Source: JAADJA01 sp963840975
Lineage (GTDB): Bacteria; Bacteroidota; Bacteroidia; Bacteroidales; JAADJA01
Direction: 5' to 3'
DNA: 64,000 bases
Assembly: GCA_963840975.1 (NCBI GenBank)
Contig: CAWJBC010000004.1
Span: 13,016-77,015 of the forward strand
Part shown: positions 25,818 to 35,369 of the stretch, piece by piece
Layout: each line of letters opens with the position of its first letter
Numbering within the stretch: position 1 is the first letter of the stretch
Notes under the pieces: model-generated
Database searches by the model: none
Told to the model about the DNA's origin: nothing
What the model saw: the letters and a program-made list of their open reading frames with translations, nothing else
Program-made: the position numbers and the translations under genes

Positions 25818-26768
25818 ATGGATCTAACCATCGTTGTTCCGCTTTTTAATGAAGAAGAATCTTTACCCGAACTTGCGGATTGGATCAACCGGGTTTGCGC
25901 AAAGGCAAGTCTGAGTTATGAGTTAATTTTTGTGGATGACGGCAGCAGCGACAATTCATGGAAAGTAATCGAAAATCTTACAAAATTAAATTCCAGCCTG
26001 AAGGGGATCAAATTTCGCAGGAATTACGGCAAGTCAGCCGCTTTAAATAAAGGCTTTGAAGCGGCTTCGGGTGACGTTGTGATCACAATGGATGCCGACC
26101 TTCAGGATAGTCCAGATGAAATCCCGGAATTGTACGCCATGATAAAAGATGAAGGCTTTGACCTTGTTTCAGGATGGAAGAAAAAGCGTAACGATCCTTT
26201 TGGCAAGACCTTTCCTTCGAAATTCTTTAATTATACTACCCGCAGGATTTCAAAAATCAAACTTCACGATTTCAATTGCGGATTGAAAGCTTACAAAAAA
26301 GAAGTAGTTAAGAATATTGAAGTCTACGGAGAGATGCACCGCTACATCCCGGTAATTGCAAAGTGGGCAGGGTTCAGGAACATAGGCGAAAAGGTGGTTC
26401 AGCACCATGCCCGTAAATACGGGGTCACAAAGTTCGGGATGGAAAGGATCATTAAGGGCTACCTTGACCTGCTTTCCATCACATTTATTTCAAAATTCGG
26501 GAAAAGACCGATGCATTTGTTCGGTGCAATGGGAACCCTCTTGTTTTTTATCGGAATGGTAATCGGGATTTACCTCACAGTCGCAAAGTTCTTCTTCGAA
26601 GCATACAAAATGACAGAACGTCCTTTGTTTTACCTGGGACTGTTGGCGATGATCATCGGTTCACAATTATTTGTCACCGGTTTTTTAGCTGAAATGATTT
26701 CGAGAAATGCCCATGACAGGAATGTATATAAAATCCAGGAAAGGATTGGTCTGGGCGATCCATCTTAA
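25818..26768 (+). CDS. Family 2 glycosyltransferase (DPM1/GtrB type)
   Basis: Membrane-associated glycosyltransferase of 316 residues. The N-terminal GT2 domain starts with TIVVPLFNEEESL, has FVDDGSSDNS and the DxD region TMDADLQDSPDEIPEL. The C-terminal part has two membrane helices (about 235-260 and 275-297), the layout of polyprenyl-phosphate glycosyltransferases. It likely transfers a sugar from a nucleotide donor to undecaprenyl phosphate. First gene of a run of surface-sugar genes. Confidence 0.92.
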   Translation: MDLTIVVPLFNEEESLPELADWINRVCAKASLSYELIFVDDGSSDNSWKVIENLTKLNSSLKGIKFRRNYGKSAALNKGFEAASGDVVITMDADLQDSPDEIPELYAMIKDEGFDLVSGWKKKRNDPFGKTFPSKFFNYTTRRISKIKLHDFNCGLKAYKKEVVKNIEVYGEMHRYIPVIAKWAGFRNIGEKVVQHHARKYGVTKFGMERIIKGYLDLLSITFISKFGKRPMHLFGAMGTLLFFIGMVIGIYLTVAKFFFEAYKMTERPLFYLGLLAMIIGSQLFVTGFLAEMISRNAHDRNVYKIQERIGLGDPS

Positions 26769-26789
26769 ATCAAGCTGTCATTAGCTTTT

Positions 26790-27947
26790 ATGTCCGAAAA
26801 AAAAAATATTGTCATCATCGGTTCGGCTTACCCTTTGCGCGGCGGGCTGAGCGCTTATAACGAAAGGCTTGCCAGGGCTTATTTGCAGAAAGGTGATGAG
26901 GTGATAATTTATACTTTCAGTTTGCAATATCCCGGTTTTTTGTTTCCGGGAAAAACACAATATTCTTCTGATCCTGCACCGACAGATTTGAAAATCAGGG
27001 TCAGAATCAACTCCATCAACCCTCTGAATTGGTTGATGGTTGGCAACGAAATCAAGCGACTGAAGCCCGACCTGGTCATCATCAAGTTCTGGATTCCTTT
27101 TATGGCTCCATGTTTGGGCACCATTGCCAGGATCATCAGAAAAAACAAACACTCTACGATCATTTCGATCATTGACAATATCATCCCGCACGAAAAAAGG
27201 CCTGCCGACAGAATGCTTGCAGGTTATTGGGTAAAAAGCGTGGATGGGTTCGTTGTGATGTCGAAAAGTGTTCTCAATGATCTGGATAGTTTCAATAAAC
27301 TCAAACCCAAACAATTCTGTCCACATCCGCTTTACGATCATTTTGGGGAAATTCAATCCAAATCAGTTGCCCGAAGGTCACTTGAACTTAATGAAGGAGG
27401 GAAATACATCCTGTTCTTTGGTTTTATAAGGGATTACAAAGGTCTTGATTTGCTCTTATATGCTATGGCTGATGAAAGGATTAAGAATTTAAAAATAAAA
27501 CTGCTTGTAGCGGGTGAATTCTATACGAACGCCAAACCCTACTTCGATATTATCAAAGAGAAAAACATTCAGGAGCAGGTGATCTTGTCCAATGATTTTA
27601 TACCTGACAGTGATGTAGCGAAATATTTCAGCGCTTGCGATATTGTTGTACAGCCTTACAAAGATGCAACACAGAGCGGCGTCACCCAAATTGCATTTCA
27701 TTTCAACAAACCGATGATAACGACCGATGTCGGTGGATTGGCGGAAATAGTGCCAGACGGGAAAGTTGGATATGTAATTAATCCTGATAGCATAGAAATT
27801 GCCGATGCCATAGTAAAGTTTTATCAGGAAGATAAAGAGGCTGAGTTTACGGAAGGTGTAAAAACCGAAAAAGAAAAATATTCGTGGGAAAGGATGATAG
27901 AAACATTGGATAAGCTACTTTTGGAAACAAAAAAGAACAGCGCATGA
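26790..27947 (+). CDS. Family 4 glycosyltransferase
   Basis: GT-B fold glycosyltransferase of 385 residues. The N-terminus has GSAYPLRGGLSAYN (GGxxxY acceptor loop) and the C-terminal half has ILFFGFIRDYKGLD, PYKDATQSGVTQIA and the late glutamate in the DVGGLAEIV segment. The stop overlaps the next gene (hddA-like) by 4 bp, so it is cotranscribed with heptose genes and probably builds a surface glycan. Sugar specificity unknown. Confidence 0.9.
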   Translation: MSEKKNIVIIGSAYPLRGGLSAYNERLARAYLQKGDEVIIYTFSLQYPGFLFPGKTQYSSDPAPTDLKIRVRINSINPLNWLMVGNEIKRLKPDLVIIKFWIPFMAPCLGTIARIIRKNKHSTIISIIDNIIPHEKRPADRMLAGYWVKSVDGFVVMSKSVLNDLDSFNKLKPKQFCPHPLYDHFGEIQSKSVARRSLELNEGGKYILFFGFIRDYKGLDLLLYAMADERIKNLKIKLLVAGEFYTNAKPYFDIIKEKNIQEQVILSNDFIPDSDVAKYFSACDIVVQPYKDATQSGVTQIAFHFNKPMITTDVGGLAEIVPDGKVGYVINPDSIEIADAIVKFYQEDKEAEFTEGVKTEKEKYSWERMIETLDKLLLETKKNSA

Positions 27948-28966
27948 TCATCAGAAGCAAGGCACCTTTAAGAATTGGATTGGCAGGCGGCGGAACCGAT
28001 GTGGCTCCCTATTCGGATCTATACGGAGGCGCCATCCTCAATGCAACCGTCAGCATGTATGCGTATGCTACCATTCAACCCAGGAATGACAAGAAGATCA
28101 TCCTGAATTCGGTTGATAAAAATACACGCAAAGAATATAAATCAACCCTCAGGCTTGAAATTGACGATCACTTCAATCTGGCAACAGGAATTTATAACCG
28201 CATCGTAAAAGATTTCACCCGAAAACCTTTGGCTTTTGAGTTGACAACTTTTGTAGATGCACCTGCTGGTTCGGGATTGGGAACATCTTCTACACTGGTA
28301 GTTGCCATCCTGGGCGCTTTTGTCGAGTGGCTTCAGTTACCGCTGGGCGAATATGATCTTGCACATCTTGCCTATGAAATAGAACGACTTGACCTGAACA
28401 TGGCAGGAGGAAAACAGGATCAGTATGCTGCAACATTCGGCGGAGTGAATTTTATGGAGTTTTTTAAAGATGACAAAGTTATTGTGAATCCCCTCCGGAT
28501 AAAACCCGTTTACCTGAATGAATTAGCTTTTAACCTGGTATTGTACAATACCGCCACAAGCCGTTTGTCTTCAAAGATTATCGAAAACCAAACAAGAAAT
28601 ATCATCAACAAAAATGAGGTAACCATCGAAGCCACCCACAAACTTAAGCAGCAGGCTTCGATGATGAAGGAAGCCATTTTGAAAGGCGAACTGAACAAAA
28701 TCGGCAAAATCCTCGATTACGGATGGCAAAATAAAAAGTTGATGGCTAAAGGGATTACCAATCCGTTGATTGATGAAATCTACCAGACAGCCATGGATAA
28801 CGGCGCTACTGGAGGAAAAATTTCCGGAGCCGGTGGCGGAGGATTCATTTTCTTTTATTGTCCTGACAATACCCGTTCAAAAGTGATAGAAGCATTAAAA
28901 AAGTTCGGTGGCGAATCGAAACGCTATGAATTTACCACCCAGGGATTGACAACCTGGACGATTTAA
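27944..28966 (+). CDS. hddA: GHMP kinase, D-glycero-D-manno-heptose 7-phosphate kinase
   Basis: Phosphorylates heptose 7-phosphate at C1 in the GDP-heptose pathway. The 340-residue GHMP kinase shows RIGLAGGGTDVAPY at 11-24, the ATP-binding PAGSGLGTSSTLVVA near 105 and KISGAGGGGFIFF near 290. The close presence of gmhA, hddC and gmhB makes HddA more likely than other sugar kinases of the family. It overlaps the glycosyltransferase gene by 4 bp. Confidence 0.9.
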   Translation: MIIRSKAPLRIGLAGGGTDVAPYSDLYGGAILNATVSMYAYATIQPRNDKKIILNSVDKNTRKEYKSTLRLEIDDHFNLATGIYNRIVKDFTRKPLAFELTTFVDAPAGSGLGTSSTLVVAILGAFVEWLQLPLGEYDLAHLAYEIERLDLNMAGGKQDQYAATFGGVNFMEFFKDDKVIVNPLRIKPVYLNELAFNLVLYNTATSRLSSKIIENQTRNIINKNEVTIEATHKLKQQASMMKEAILKGELNKIGKILDYGWQNKKLMAKGITNPLIDEIYQTAMDNGATGGKISGAGGGGFIFFYCPDNTRSKVIEALKKFGGESKRYEFTTQGLTTWTI

Positions 28967-28998
28967 CTTATTATTTTTATTGAACATAATTTGCATCC

Positions 28999-29526
28999 AT
29001 GAACTTTTTAAATCTGGCAAAATCCCGTTTCTCCCTCCGCAAATACAAGCCCATTCCGGTTTCGGAAGAAGACCTGAATTATGTGCTGGAAGCCGGACGG
29101 GTGGCACCATCAGCCGTAAATTACCAGCCCTGGCATTTTCTGGTTTTAAGGGAAAAAGAAGCGCTTGAGAAAATCCATCAAACTTATCAACGAGATTGGT
29201 TCAAAGAAGCGCCGGTGGTAATTGTAATCCTGGGGGATCATAATCAGGGCTGGAAACGGGCAGATGGAAAAGACCACACGGAAATTGACATAGCCATCAC
29301 CGCCGACCACATAACCCTTGCTGCTGTTGACAGAGGTCTTGGGACCTGCTGGGTTTGCAATTTTGATAAACAGAAAACGATAGAACTCTTCCAACTTCCT
29401 GATCATCTGGAGCCAATTGTTTTCTTACCACTTGGTTACCCGGACATACAACCCGACCCGGAAAGACATAAGGAGAAAAGAAAACCGCTAAGCGACATTG
29501 TAAGTTATGATGATTTGAAAACTTAA
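28999..29526 (+). CDS. Nitroreductase family protein
   Basis: FMN-dependent reductase of 175 residues. SRFSLRKYKPIPV starts the FMN-binding motif, APSAVNYQPWHFLVL follows, and GLGTCWVCNFD and LPLGYP are the later family signatures. Substrate is not predictable. It lies within the heptose gene run, 32 bp behind hddA, but a link to sugar synthesis is not obvious. Confidence 0.9.
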   Translation: MNFLNLAKSRFSLRKYKPIPVSEEDLNYVLEAGRVAPSAVNYQPWHFLVLREKEALEKIHQTYQRDWFKEAPVVIVILGDHNQGWKRADGKDHTEIDIAITADHITLAAVDRGLGTCWVCNFDKQKTIELFQLPDHLEPIVFLPLGYPDIQPDPERHKEKRKPLSDIVSYDDLKT

Positions 29527-29634
29527 CCACAAGGTTCACAAAGGATTCACAAAGGCCACGATGAATAAAAATAAATCATTCAAGGAAAAACCTCATTGTA
29601 GTCTTTGTGTAAAAACATAGTGCCCATTGTGGTT
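29525..29634. repeat. Imperfect long inverted repeat with TTCACAAAGG words
   Basis: Outer arms AACCACAA (29525-29532) and TTGTGGTT (29627-29634) bracket further complementary parts (CACAAAGGCCACGATG against CATTGTAGTCTTTGTG). The left side contains two direct copies of TTCACAAAGG. It may act as a bidirectional terminator or be a decayed mobile repeat. A TACTTTTG -7-like box for gmhA lies at 29670-29677. Confidence 0.5.
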
Positions 29635-29700
29635 TGATCATTTTGTAAAAACAATTACTGAAATTCATTTACTTTTGTTTCTTCAATTTTCACACTCAAA

Positions 29701-30312
29701 ATGAGGATTAAAGAAGCAATTCAACAGTCAATAGACGTTAAAGCTAAGCTTTTAGCTAATGAAACATTATTGGAAACCATTGGCAAGATCGTGGATGTTT
29801 GCATAGGTTCATTCAAAAATGGAGGTAAGGTTTTATTTTGCGGCAATGGTGGAAGTGCCGCCGATGCGCAGCACCTGGCAGCAGAGCTTTCGGGCAGGTT
29901 TTATTTCGACCGCCAACCCCTCGATTCGGAAGCTTTACACGTTAACACTTCGTACATCACTGCCGTAGCCAACGACTATTCCTTTGATGAAGTTTTTTCA
30001 AGGATGGTGAAAGCCAAAGGCAGGAAAGGAGATGTTTTGATCGGGTTGTCAACTTCGGGTAACTCGCCCAATGTAATCAGAGCATTCGAAACAGCACAGC
30101 AAATTGGGATGATCACCGTGGGGCTGACAGGAGAAACAGGTGGGAAAATGAATGAAATATCGAATTACAGTATTAAAGTTCCTTCAAAGGATACACCCCG
30201 CATTCAGGAGAGTCATATTCTGATCGGTCATATTATTTGTGAGTTGATTGAAAGCACTATTTTTGGTCGGCCCGGGGAAAAGTGGAATACCCCTGACAAA
30301 TTAACTATTTAG
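29701..30312 (+). CDS. gmhA: Sedoheptulose 7-phosphate isomerase
   Basis: SIS-domain isomerase of 203 residues that makes D-glycero-D-manno-heptose 7-phosphate, the first step of activated heptose synthesis. Conserved parts are LFCGNGGSAADAQHLAAELSGRF, SGNSPNV and the late IQESHILIGH. It is intact, with hddC 18 bp downstream. Confidence 0.95.
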   Translation: MRIKEAIQQSIDVKAKLLANETLLETIGKIVDVCIGSFKNGGKVLFCGNGGSAADAQHLAAELSGRFYFDRQPLDSEALHVNTSYITAVANDYSFDEVFSRMVKAKGRKGDVLIGLSTSGNSPNVIRAFETAQQIGMITVGLTGETGGKMNEISNYSIKVPSKDTPRIQESHILIGHIICELIESTIFGRPGEKWNTPDKLTI

Positions 30313-30330
30313 CAATTTAACAATATAACA

Positions 30331-31041
30331 TTGTTTGTCCAGGAAGCAATAATATTAGCAGGTGGCTTGGGAACACGGCTAAAAGAGGTGGTCGGCGATC
30401 TGCCCAAGCCGATGGCGCCAGTCAACGGCAAACCATTCCTTGAATATTTGATGGATTATCTGAACCATTATGAAATAGAGCACGTAATCCTTTCGGTTGG
30501 CTATAAACATGAAGTTATCGTCAATCATTTCGGTAAAAAATACAAGGAAATTGAGATTGATTATTGCATTGAAGACGAACCGTTGGGAACCGGCGGCGCG
30601 ATTAAAAAGGCATTTGATTTGACGTTCAGTAAAAAGTCCCTGGTTTTTAACGGAGATACCTTATTAAAAATGGATCTCCTTCGACTTATGGATTTTCATT
30701 CGTACAAACAATCCGATTTTTCGGTTGTCCTCCGTCAGGTGGAAAATGTAGGACGTTACGGGACAGTTGACAGGGATGAAAATTACCGTATAATAAGTTT
30801 TAACGAAAAGGGAACCAGGGTTGGAAGAGGATTGATCAATGGCGGGATTTATCTGATCAACAAAAAGTTTTTTGAAAAAGTTGAATTTCCTGAGAAGTTT
30901 TCAATCGAAACAGATTGCCTCGAAAAAATGGTTGGTTCTTACCCGTTTTATGGAACTATCTGTAAGCAATATTTTATTGATATCGGAATACCTGAAGATT
31001 ACCAAAAAGCACAGGATGACTTTAAAGAGTTTGAATATTGA
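30331..31041 (+). CDS. hddC: D-glycero-alpha-D-manno-heptose 1-phosphate guanylyltransferase
   Basis: Sugar nucleotidyltransferase of 236 residues with the signature LAGGLGTRLKEVVGDLPKPM near the N-terminus, NGDTLLK with the metal-binding aspartate, and NGGIYLI. The start appears to be TTG at 30331, because the conserved EAIILAGG begins five residues later and no ATG is available. It overlaps gmhB by 26 bp. Assignment as HddC rather than another nucleotidyltransferase rests on the four-gene context. Confidence 0.87.
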   Translation: MFVQEAIILAGGLGTRLKEVVGDLPKPMAPVNGKPFLEYLMDYLNHYEIEHVILSVGYKHEVIVNHFGKKYKEIEIDYCIEDEPLGTGGAIKKAFDLTFSKKSLVFNGDTLLKMDLLRLMDFHSYKQSDFSVVLRQVENVGRYGTVDRDENYRIISFNEKGTRVGRGLINGGIYLINKKFFEKVEFPEKFSIETDCLEKMVGSYPFYGTICKQYFIDIGIPEDYQKAQDDFKEFEY

Positions 31042-31582
31042 TGACACATGGTGCTTGTTTTTAGACAGGGATGGTGTGATCAACAAAAGGGTTGAAGGCG
31101 GTTATATCAAAAAATGGGAAGAGTTTGAATTTTTGCCCGGAGTATTGGAGGCGCTTCATATTTTTTCAGGTGTTTTTGACAAGATATTCGTTGTAACCAA
31201 CCAGCAGGGAATAGGAAAAGGATTGATGACCGAGATTGACCTGGAACATATCCATGATGAAATGATTCAGGAAATTAAAATCAATGGAGGAAGGATCAAC
31301 AAAATTTATCATGCGCCATTTAGGGAAGAAGAACACAGTGTTTTCCGGAAACCTGATATCGGACTGGCAAGAAAAGCGAAAATAGATTTTCCTTCCATCC
31401 AATTTGAAAAGTCAATCATGGCAGGCGATTCAAAGACCGATTTGCAGTTTGGCAGAAATGCAGGCATGTTCACTGCTCTGATATCAACCGATAAAGAATT
31501 GAGAAAGGAAAATATAGAGTTGGTAGATTTTACCTACCCTAATTTAATTAGCTTTGCTAAAGAATTGATTCATAAACGATAA
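31016..31582 (+). CDS. gmhB: D-glycero-D-manno-heptose 1,7-bisphosphate phosphatase
   Basis: HAD-IIIA phosphatase of 188 residues that removes the C7 phosphate. The nucleophile motif FLDRDGVIN is near the N-terminus, VVTNQQGIGKG is motif II, and MAGDSKTDLQFGRNAG is motif IV. I chose ATG 31016, inside the end of hddC, because the catalytic motif follows at once. The zinc loop Cys cluster of E. coli GmhB (CxHxnC) is not evident in full; a related loop HAPFREEEHSVFRKP is present. Confidence 0.9.
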   Translation: MTLKSLNIDDTWCLFLDRDGVINKRVEGGYIKKWEEFEFLPGVLEALHIFSGVFDKIFVVTNQQGIGKGLMTEIDLEHIHDEMIQEIKINGGRINKIYHAPFREEEHSVFRKPDIGLARKAKIDFPSIQFEKSIMAGDSKTDLQFGRNAGMFTALISTDKELRKENIELVDFTYPNLISFAKELIHKR

Positions 31583-31597
31583 AACCAAATTTAGCCT

Positions 31598-33052
31598 GTG
31601 ACTCCTACCCTGCTTTTCATCACTTTTTTGATTTATACGGCTTTACTTTTCTTTGTCACCTGGCTGACTGCCCGCAAGGCAGACAGCCGTACTTTTTTTA
31701 TCGGCAATAAAGCATCGCCCTGGTTTGTGGTTGCTTATGGAATGATAGGCGCATCGCTTTCGGGCGTAACCTTCATGTCGGTTCCGGGCTGGGTGAAAGA
31801 TACCGGGTTTTCGTACATGGTGATGGTATTGGGTTACCTGGCGGGCTATATCGTTATTGCAACGGTGCTGCTTCCACTGTACTATCGCCTGAACCTGACA
31901 TCCATCTATTCCTATCTCGAAAAGCGTTATGGATTCTGGTCTTATAAATCGGGTTCCTTTTTCTTTCTGTTGTCACGAACCATCGGGGCATCTTTCCGGA
32001 TTTTTCTTGTGGTGAGTGTACTTCAGGTGTTCGTATTTGATGACCTGGGAATTCCTTTCTGGCTCACCAGCCTTATCTTTATCACGCTCATCGTACTTTA
32101 CACTTTCAAAGGCGGTATCCGCACCATCGTCTGGACAGATACACTTCAAACAACATTCATGCTGCTGTCGGTTGTTTTCTCCATCTACATTATCCTTCAA
32201 CAACTTGATGTACCTTTCATGAAAATGGTGAAATCCGTTTCACAGAGCGACATGTCAAAAATGTTTTTTACTGATTGGAGAGATAGTAGGTTTTACCTCA
32301 AACAATTTCTCAGCGGGGTTTTTATTTGTATCGCTATGACCGGACTTGATCAGGAAATGATGCAAAAAAACCTGAGTTGCCGAAACCTGCGGGATGCCCA
32401 AAAGAATATGGTTACATTTAGCTTTGTTTTGGTGTTTGTTAACCTCATGTTCCTTTTCTTGGGCGCCGTATTGTACTTTTATGCTGATGTTCAGCAAATC
32501 ACTCATCCCGGAACATCCGATAATCTCTATCCTTTTATTGCCTTCCGCCATCTGGGTGCCATACCGGCACTTATCTTTGTAGTCGGATTAATTTCTGCGG
32601 CATATCCCAGCGCCGATGGTGCACTGACATCACTTACCACTGCTTTTTCAATTGATTTCGTAGGGATGAACAAAAGAACCGATTGGTCCGAAAAAAAGAA
32701 ACAGCATATTCGATACCTGATCCATATCGGCTTTGCCATCATCCTGCTAATGATCATCATCATTTACAATACGATAAACAATTCTGCAATTATTGAAAAA
32801 CTATTCGCCATAGCAGGTTATACTTATGGTCCGTTGCTTGGCTTGTTCGCCTTTGGATTATTTACAAAATTCGATGTTCGAGACAAATGGGTTCCTTTGA
32901 TAGCAGTTTTGTCACCTGTAATTTGCTATTTGATAAGCATTAATTCCGCTAACTGGTTCAATGGTTACAAATTCGGGTTTGAATTGCTATTGTTAAACGG
33001 CATCCTTACGTTTGTCGGATTGTTTATGATCAAAAAATTAACCAAACTTTAA
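31598..33052 (+). CDS. Sodium:solute symporter (SSS) family transporter
   Basis: LeuT-fold sodium symporter with about thirteen hydrophobic helices over 484 residues. The core has ADSRTFFIGNKASPWFVVAYGMIGAS in the first helix pair and GLISAAYPSADGALTSLTTAFSID later, as in SSS proteins. The start is GTG at 31598, directly in front of the first helix. Substrate unknown. It is 15 bp behind gmhB, so it may be read through from the sugar operon. Confidence 0.9.
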   Translation: MTPTLLFITFLIYTALLFFVTWLTARKADSRTFFIGNKASPWFVVAYGMIGASLSGVTFMSVPGWVKDTGFSYMVMVLGYLAGYIVIATVLLPLYYRLNLTSIYSYLEKRYGFWSYKSGSFFFLLSRTIGASFRIFLVVSVLQVFVFDDLGIPFWLTSLIFITLIVLYTFKGGIRTIVWTDTLQTTFMLLSVVFSIYIILQQLDVPFMKMVKSVSQSDMSKMFFTDWRDSRFYLKQFLSGVFICIAMTGLDQEMMQKNLSCRNLRDAQKNMVTFSFVLVFVNLMFLFLGAVLYFYADVQQITHPGTSDNLYPFIAFRHLGAIPALIFVVGLISAAYPSADGALTSLTTAFSIDFVGMNKRTDWSEKKKQHIRYLIHIGFAIILLMIIIIYNTINNSAIIEKLFAIAGYTYGPLLGLFAFGLFTKFDVRDKWVPLIAVLSPVICYLISINSANWFNGYKFGFELLLLNGILTFVGLFMIKKLTKL

Positions 33053-33125
33053 CATTCAATTGACCGGCAGTTTCTATCTTTGCACTTTTTTAAAAATCTA
33101 ACATCCTCTAAATCATCTGGAAATT

Positions 33126-35312
33126 ATGACAAATATAAGATTTAAAGCGCTTGAAGTAACGTTGACAAGGAAGAGAAAAGACCTTAATCTTCCAAAAGAA
33201 AAGGTATCTGCCTATTATGGCGAGCTTACTTTTAACCGGAGCGCAATGCAGGAATTCCTTACCCGAGAGGCATACCAAAAGCTGATTGATGTAATCGAAA
33301 AAGGGGAAACCATCGAGCGTAAAGTTGCCGATCAGATTGCAGCAGGTATGAAGTCCTGGGCAATGAGCAAAGGCGCCACCCACTACACCCATTGGTTTCA
33401 TCCACTTACAGGAACTACTGCTGAGAAACATGATGCTTTTATCATTCCGGTTGAAAGCGGGAAAGCCATTGAAAATTTCCAGGGAGAACAATTGATACAA
33501 CAGGAACCTGACGCATCGAGTTTCCCAAGCGGCGGTATCCGAAATACCTTTGAGGCAAGAGGTTATACGGCATGGGACCCGACCTCCATGGCATTTATCA
33601 TGGAAAGGACATTGTGCGTACCCACAATATTTGTTTCCTATACGGGTGAGGCTCTGGATTACAAGACTCCCTTGCTGAAATCATTGACTGCACTGGATAA
33701 AACGGCTACGGAAGTGTGCAGATTATTTGATAAAAATATCAATAAAGTTTATGCAACCCTTGGATGGGAGCAGGAGTATTTCCTTGTGGATGCCGCTCTA
33801 TACAAAGCCCGTCCCGACCTATCACTGACCGGCAGAACCCTTTTTGGACATGCTTCAGCGAAAGATCAGCAACTTTCCGATCATTATTTTGGAACCATCC
33901 ATGAACGCGTTCTTGATTTCATGGCAGAACTTGAATATGAAGCTCACCGTTTGGGAATCCCGATCAGGACACGCCACAATGAAGTAGCTCCAAACCAGTT
34001 CGAGTGCGCACCGGTGTATGAAGAAACCAACATTTCTGTTGATCATAACCAGTTGCTTATGCACCTTATGGAAAAAATAGCCCGCAAGCATGATTTCCAG
34101 GTTTTACTGCACGAAAAGCCATACAAAGGAGTGAACGGCTCCGGCAAACACAACAACTGGTCTATCGCCACTGATACAGGAATCAACCTGCTGTCACCAG
34201 GGAAAACGCCCATTTCAAATTTCCGGTTTTTGACCTTTATGGTAATCGTACTGAAAGCTGTGGATCGTTATGCTGAAGTGCTGCGTGCGCATATTGCTTC
34301 GGCAGGAAATGATCATCGTTTGGGTGCACATGAAGCTCCACCTGCGATTATCTCTGTTTTCATCGGTTCACAAATGACGAAAACGATGGACGAAATTGAG
34401 AAGCAATCGAAAAAAGGGAAAATGAATGCTGATGGTTTCAATCTCAACATCAATATTCCCAAGATTCCTGAAATCCTGCTTGACAATACCGACAGAAACA
34501 GGACGTCACCTTTTGCCTTCACCGGTAATAAATTTGAGTTCAGGGCGGTAGGCTCGTCCGCAAATTGCGCTCATCCAATGTTAGCGCTTAACACCATAGT
34601 CGCTGACCAGCTAAAGCAATTTAAGACCGATGTGGATAAACTTTTAAATAAAAACGTCAGGAAGGATGAAGCCATTTTCCAGATCGTAAAGCAATACATC
34701 AAGGAGTCGAAAAAAATACGGTTCGAAGGAAATAATTACAGCCAGGAATGGCAGGAAGAAGCAGCCAAACGGGGATTACCAAATATCAAATCAACTCCTC
34801 AGGCGCTTAAGGCAATGATTTCCGAAAGTTCCATTAAATTATTTGAAGTTCACAATGTTTTATTGGAAAGGGAATTACGGGCGCGCTACGAAATCCAGTT
34901 GGAGAATTACATCAAGAAAATCCAGATTGAATCGCGTATTGTTGGAGATCTGGCGAAGAACCATATCATTCCCATTGCCATAAAATACCAGAACACCCTG
35001 ATCGAAAACGTGAAAGGATTGAAAGATGTACTCGATTCAAAAACCTTTGTTAAGCTATCGCGCAATCAGTTGCAGACCATCAAAGAGATTTCGGAGCATG
35101 TGGAAGAAATCAAAGAAAAAGTAGCGCAAATGCTGGACGAAAGGAAAAAAGCCAACCGCGTTGAGGACCTTGAAAAACAAGCGCTGGACTACAACCAGAA
35201 AGTGATGCCTTACCTCCAGATGATCCGCTCGCATGTGGATGAATTGGAACTAATGATTGACGATGAACTCTGGCCATTGCCGAAATACCGGGAATTATTG
35301 TTTATTAAATAA
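33126..35312 (+). CDS. glnN: Glutamine synthetase type III
   Basis: Makes glutamine from glutamate, ammonia and ATP in the cytoplasm. The 728-residue length and the sequences NQFECAPVYEETNISVDHNQL, GSGKHNNWS and NRTSPFAFTGNKFEFRAVGSS are those of the GSIII (GlnN) class, the usual form in Bacteroidota. The N-terminal extension and long helical C-terminal part are present. It is monocistronic; a TATCTTTG -7-like box is at 33075-33082. Confidence 0.96.
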   Translation: MTNIRFKALEVTLTRKRKDLNLPKEKVSAYYGELTFNRSAMQEFLTREAYQKLIDVIEKGETIERKVADQIAAGMKSWAMSKGATHYTHWFHPLTGTTAEKHDAFIIPVESGKAIENFQGEQLIQQEPDASSFPSGGIRNTFEARGYTAWDPTSMAFIMERTLCVPTIFVSYTGEALDYKTPLLKSLTALDKTATEVCRLFDKNINKVYATLGWEQEYFLVDAALYKARPDLSLTGRTLFGHASAKDQQLSDHYFGTIHERVLDFMAELEYEAHRLGIPIRTRHNEVAPNQFECAPVYEETNISVDHNQLLMHLMEKIARKHDFQVLLHEKPYKGVNGSGKHNNWSIATDTGINLLSPGKTPISNFRFLTFMVIVLKAVDRYAEVLRAHIASAGNDHRLGAHEAPPAIISVFIGSQMTKTMDEIEKQSKKGKMNADGFNLNINIPKIPEILLDNTDRNRTSPFAFTGNKFEFRAVGSSANCAHPMLALNTIVADQLKQFKTDVDKLLNKNVRKDEAIFQIVKQYIKESKKIRFEGNNYSQEWQEEAAKRGLPNIKSTPQALKAMISESSIKLFEVHNVLLERELRARYEIQLENYIKKIQIESRIVGDLAKNHIIPIAIKYQNTLIENVKGLKDVLDSKTFVKLSRNQLQTIKEISEHVEEIKEKVAQMLDERKKANRVEDLEKQALDYNQKVMPYLQMIRSHVDELELMIDDELWPLPKYRELLFIK

Positions 35313-35369
35313 AGGACTATAGAAGGTTGATTCACAAAGATTACAACTAATCTGAATTGTATTCTTTTC

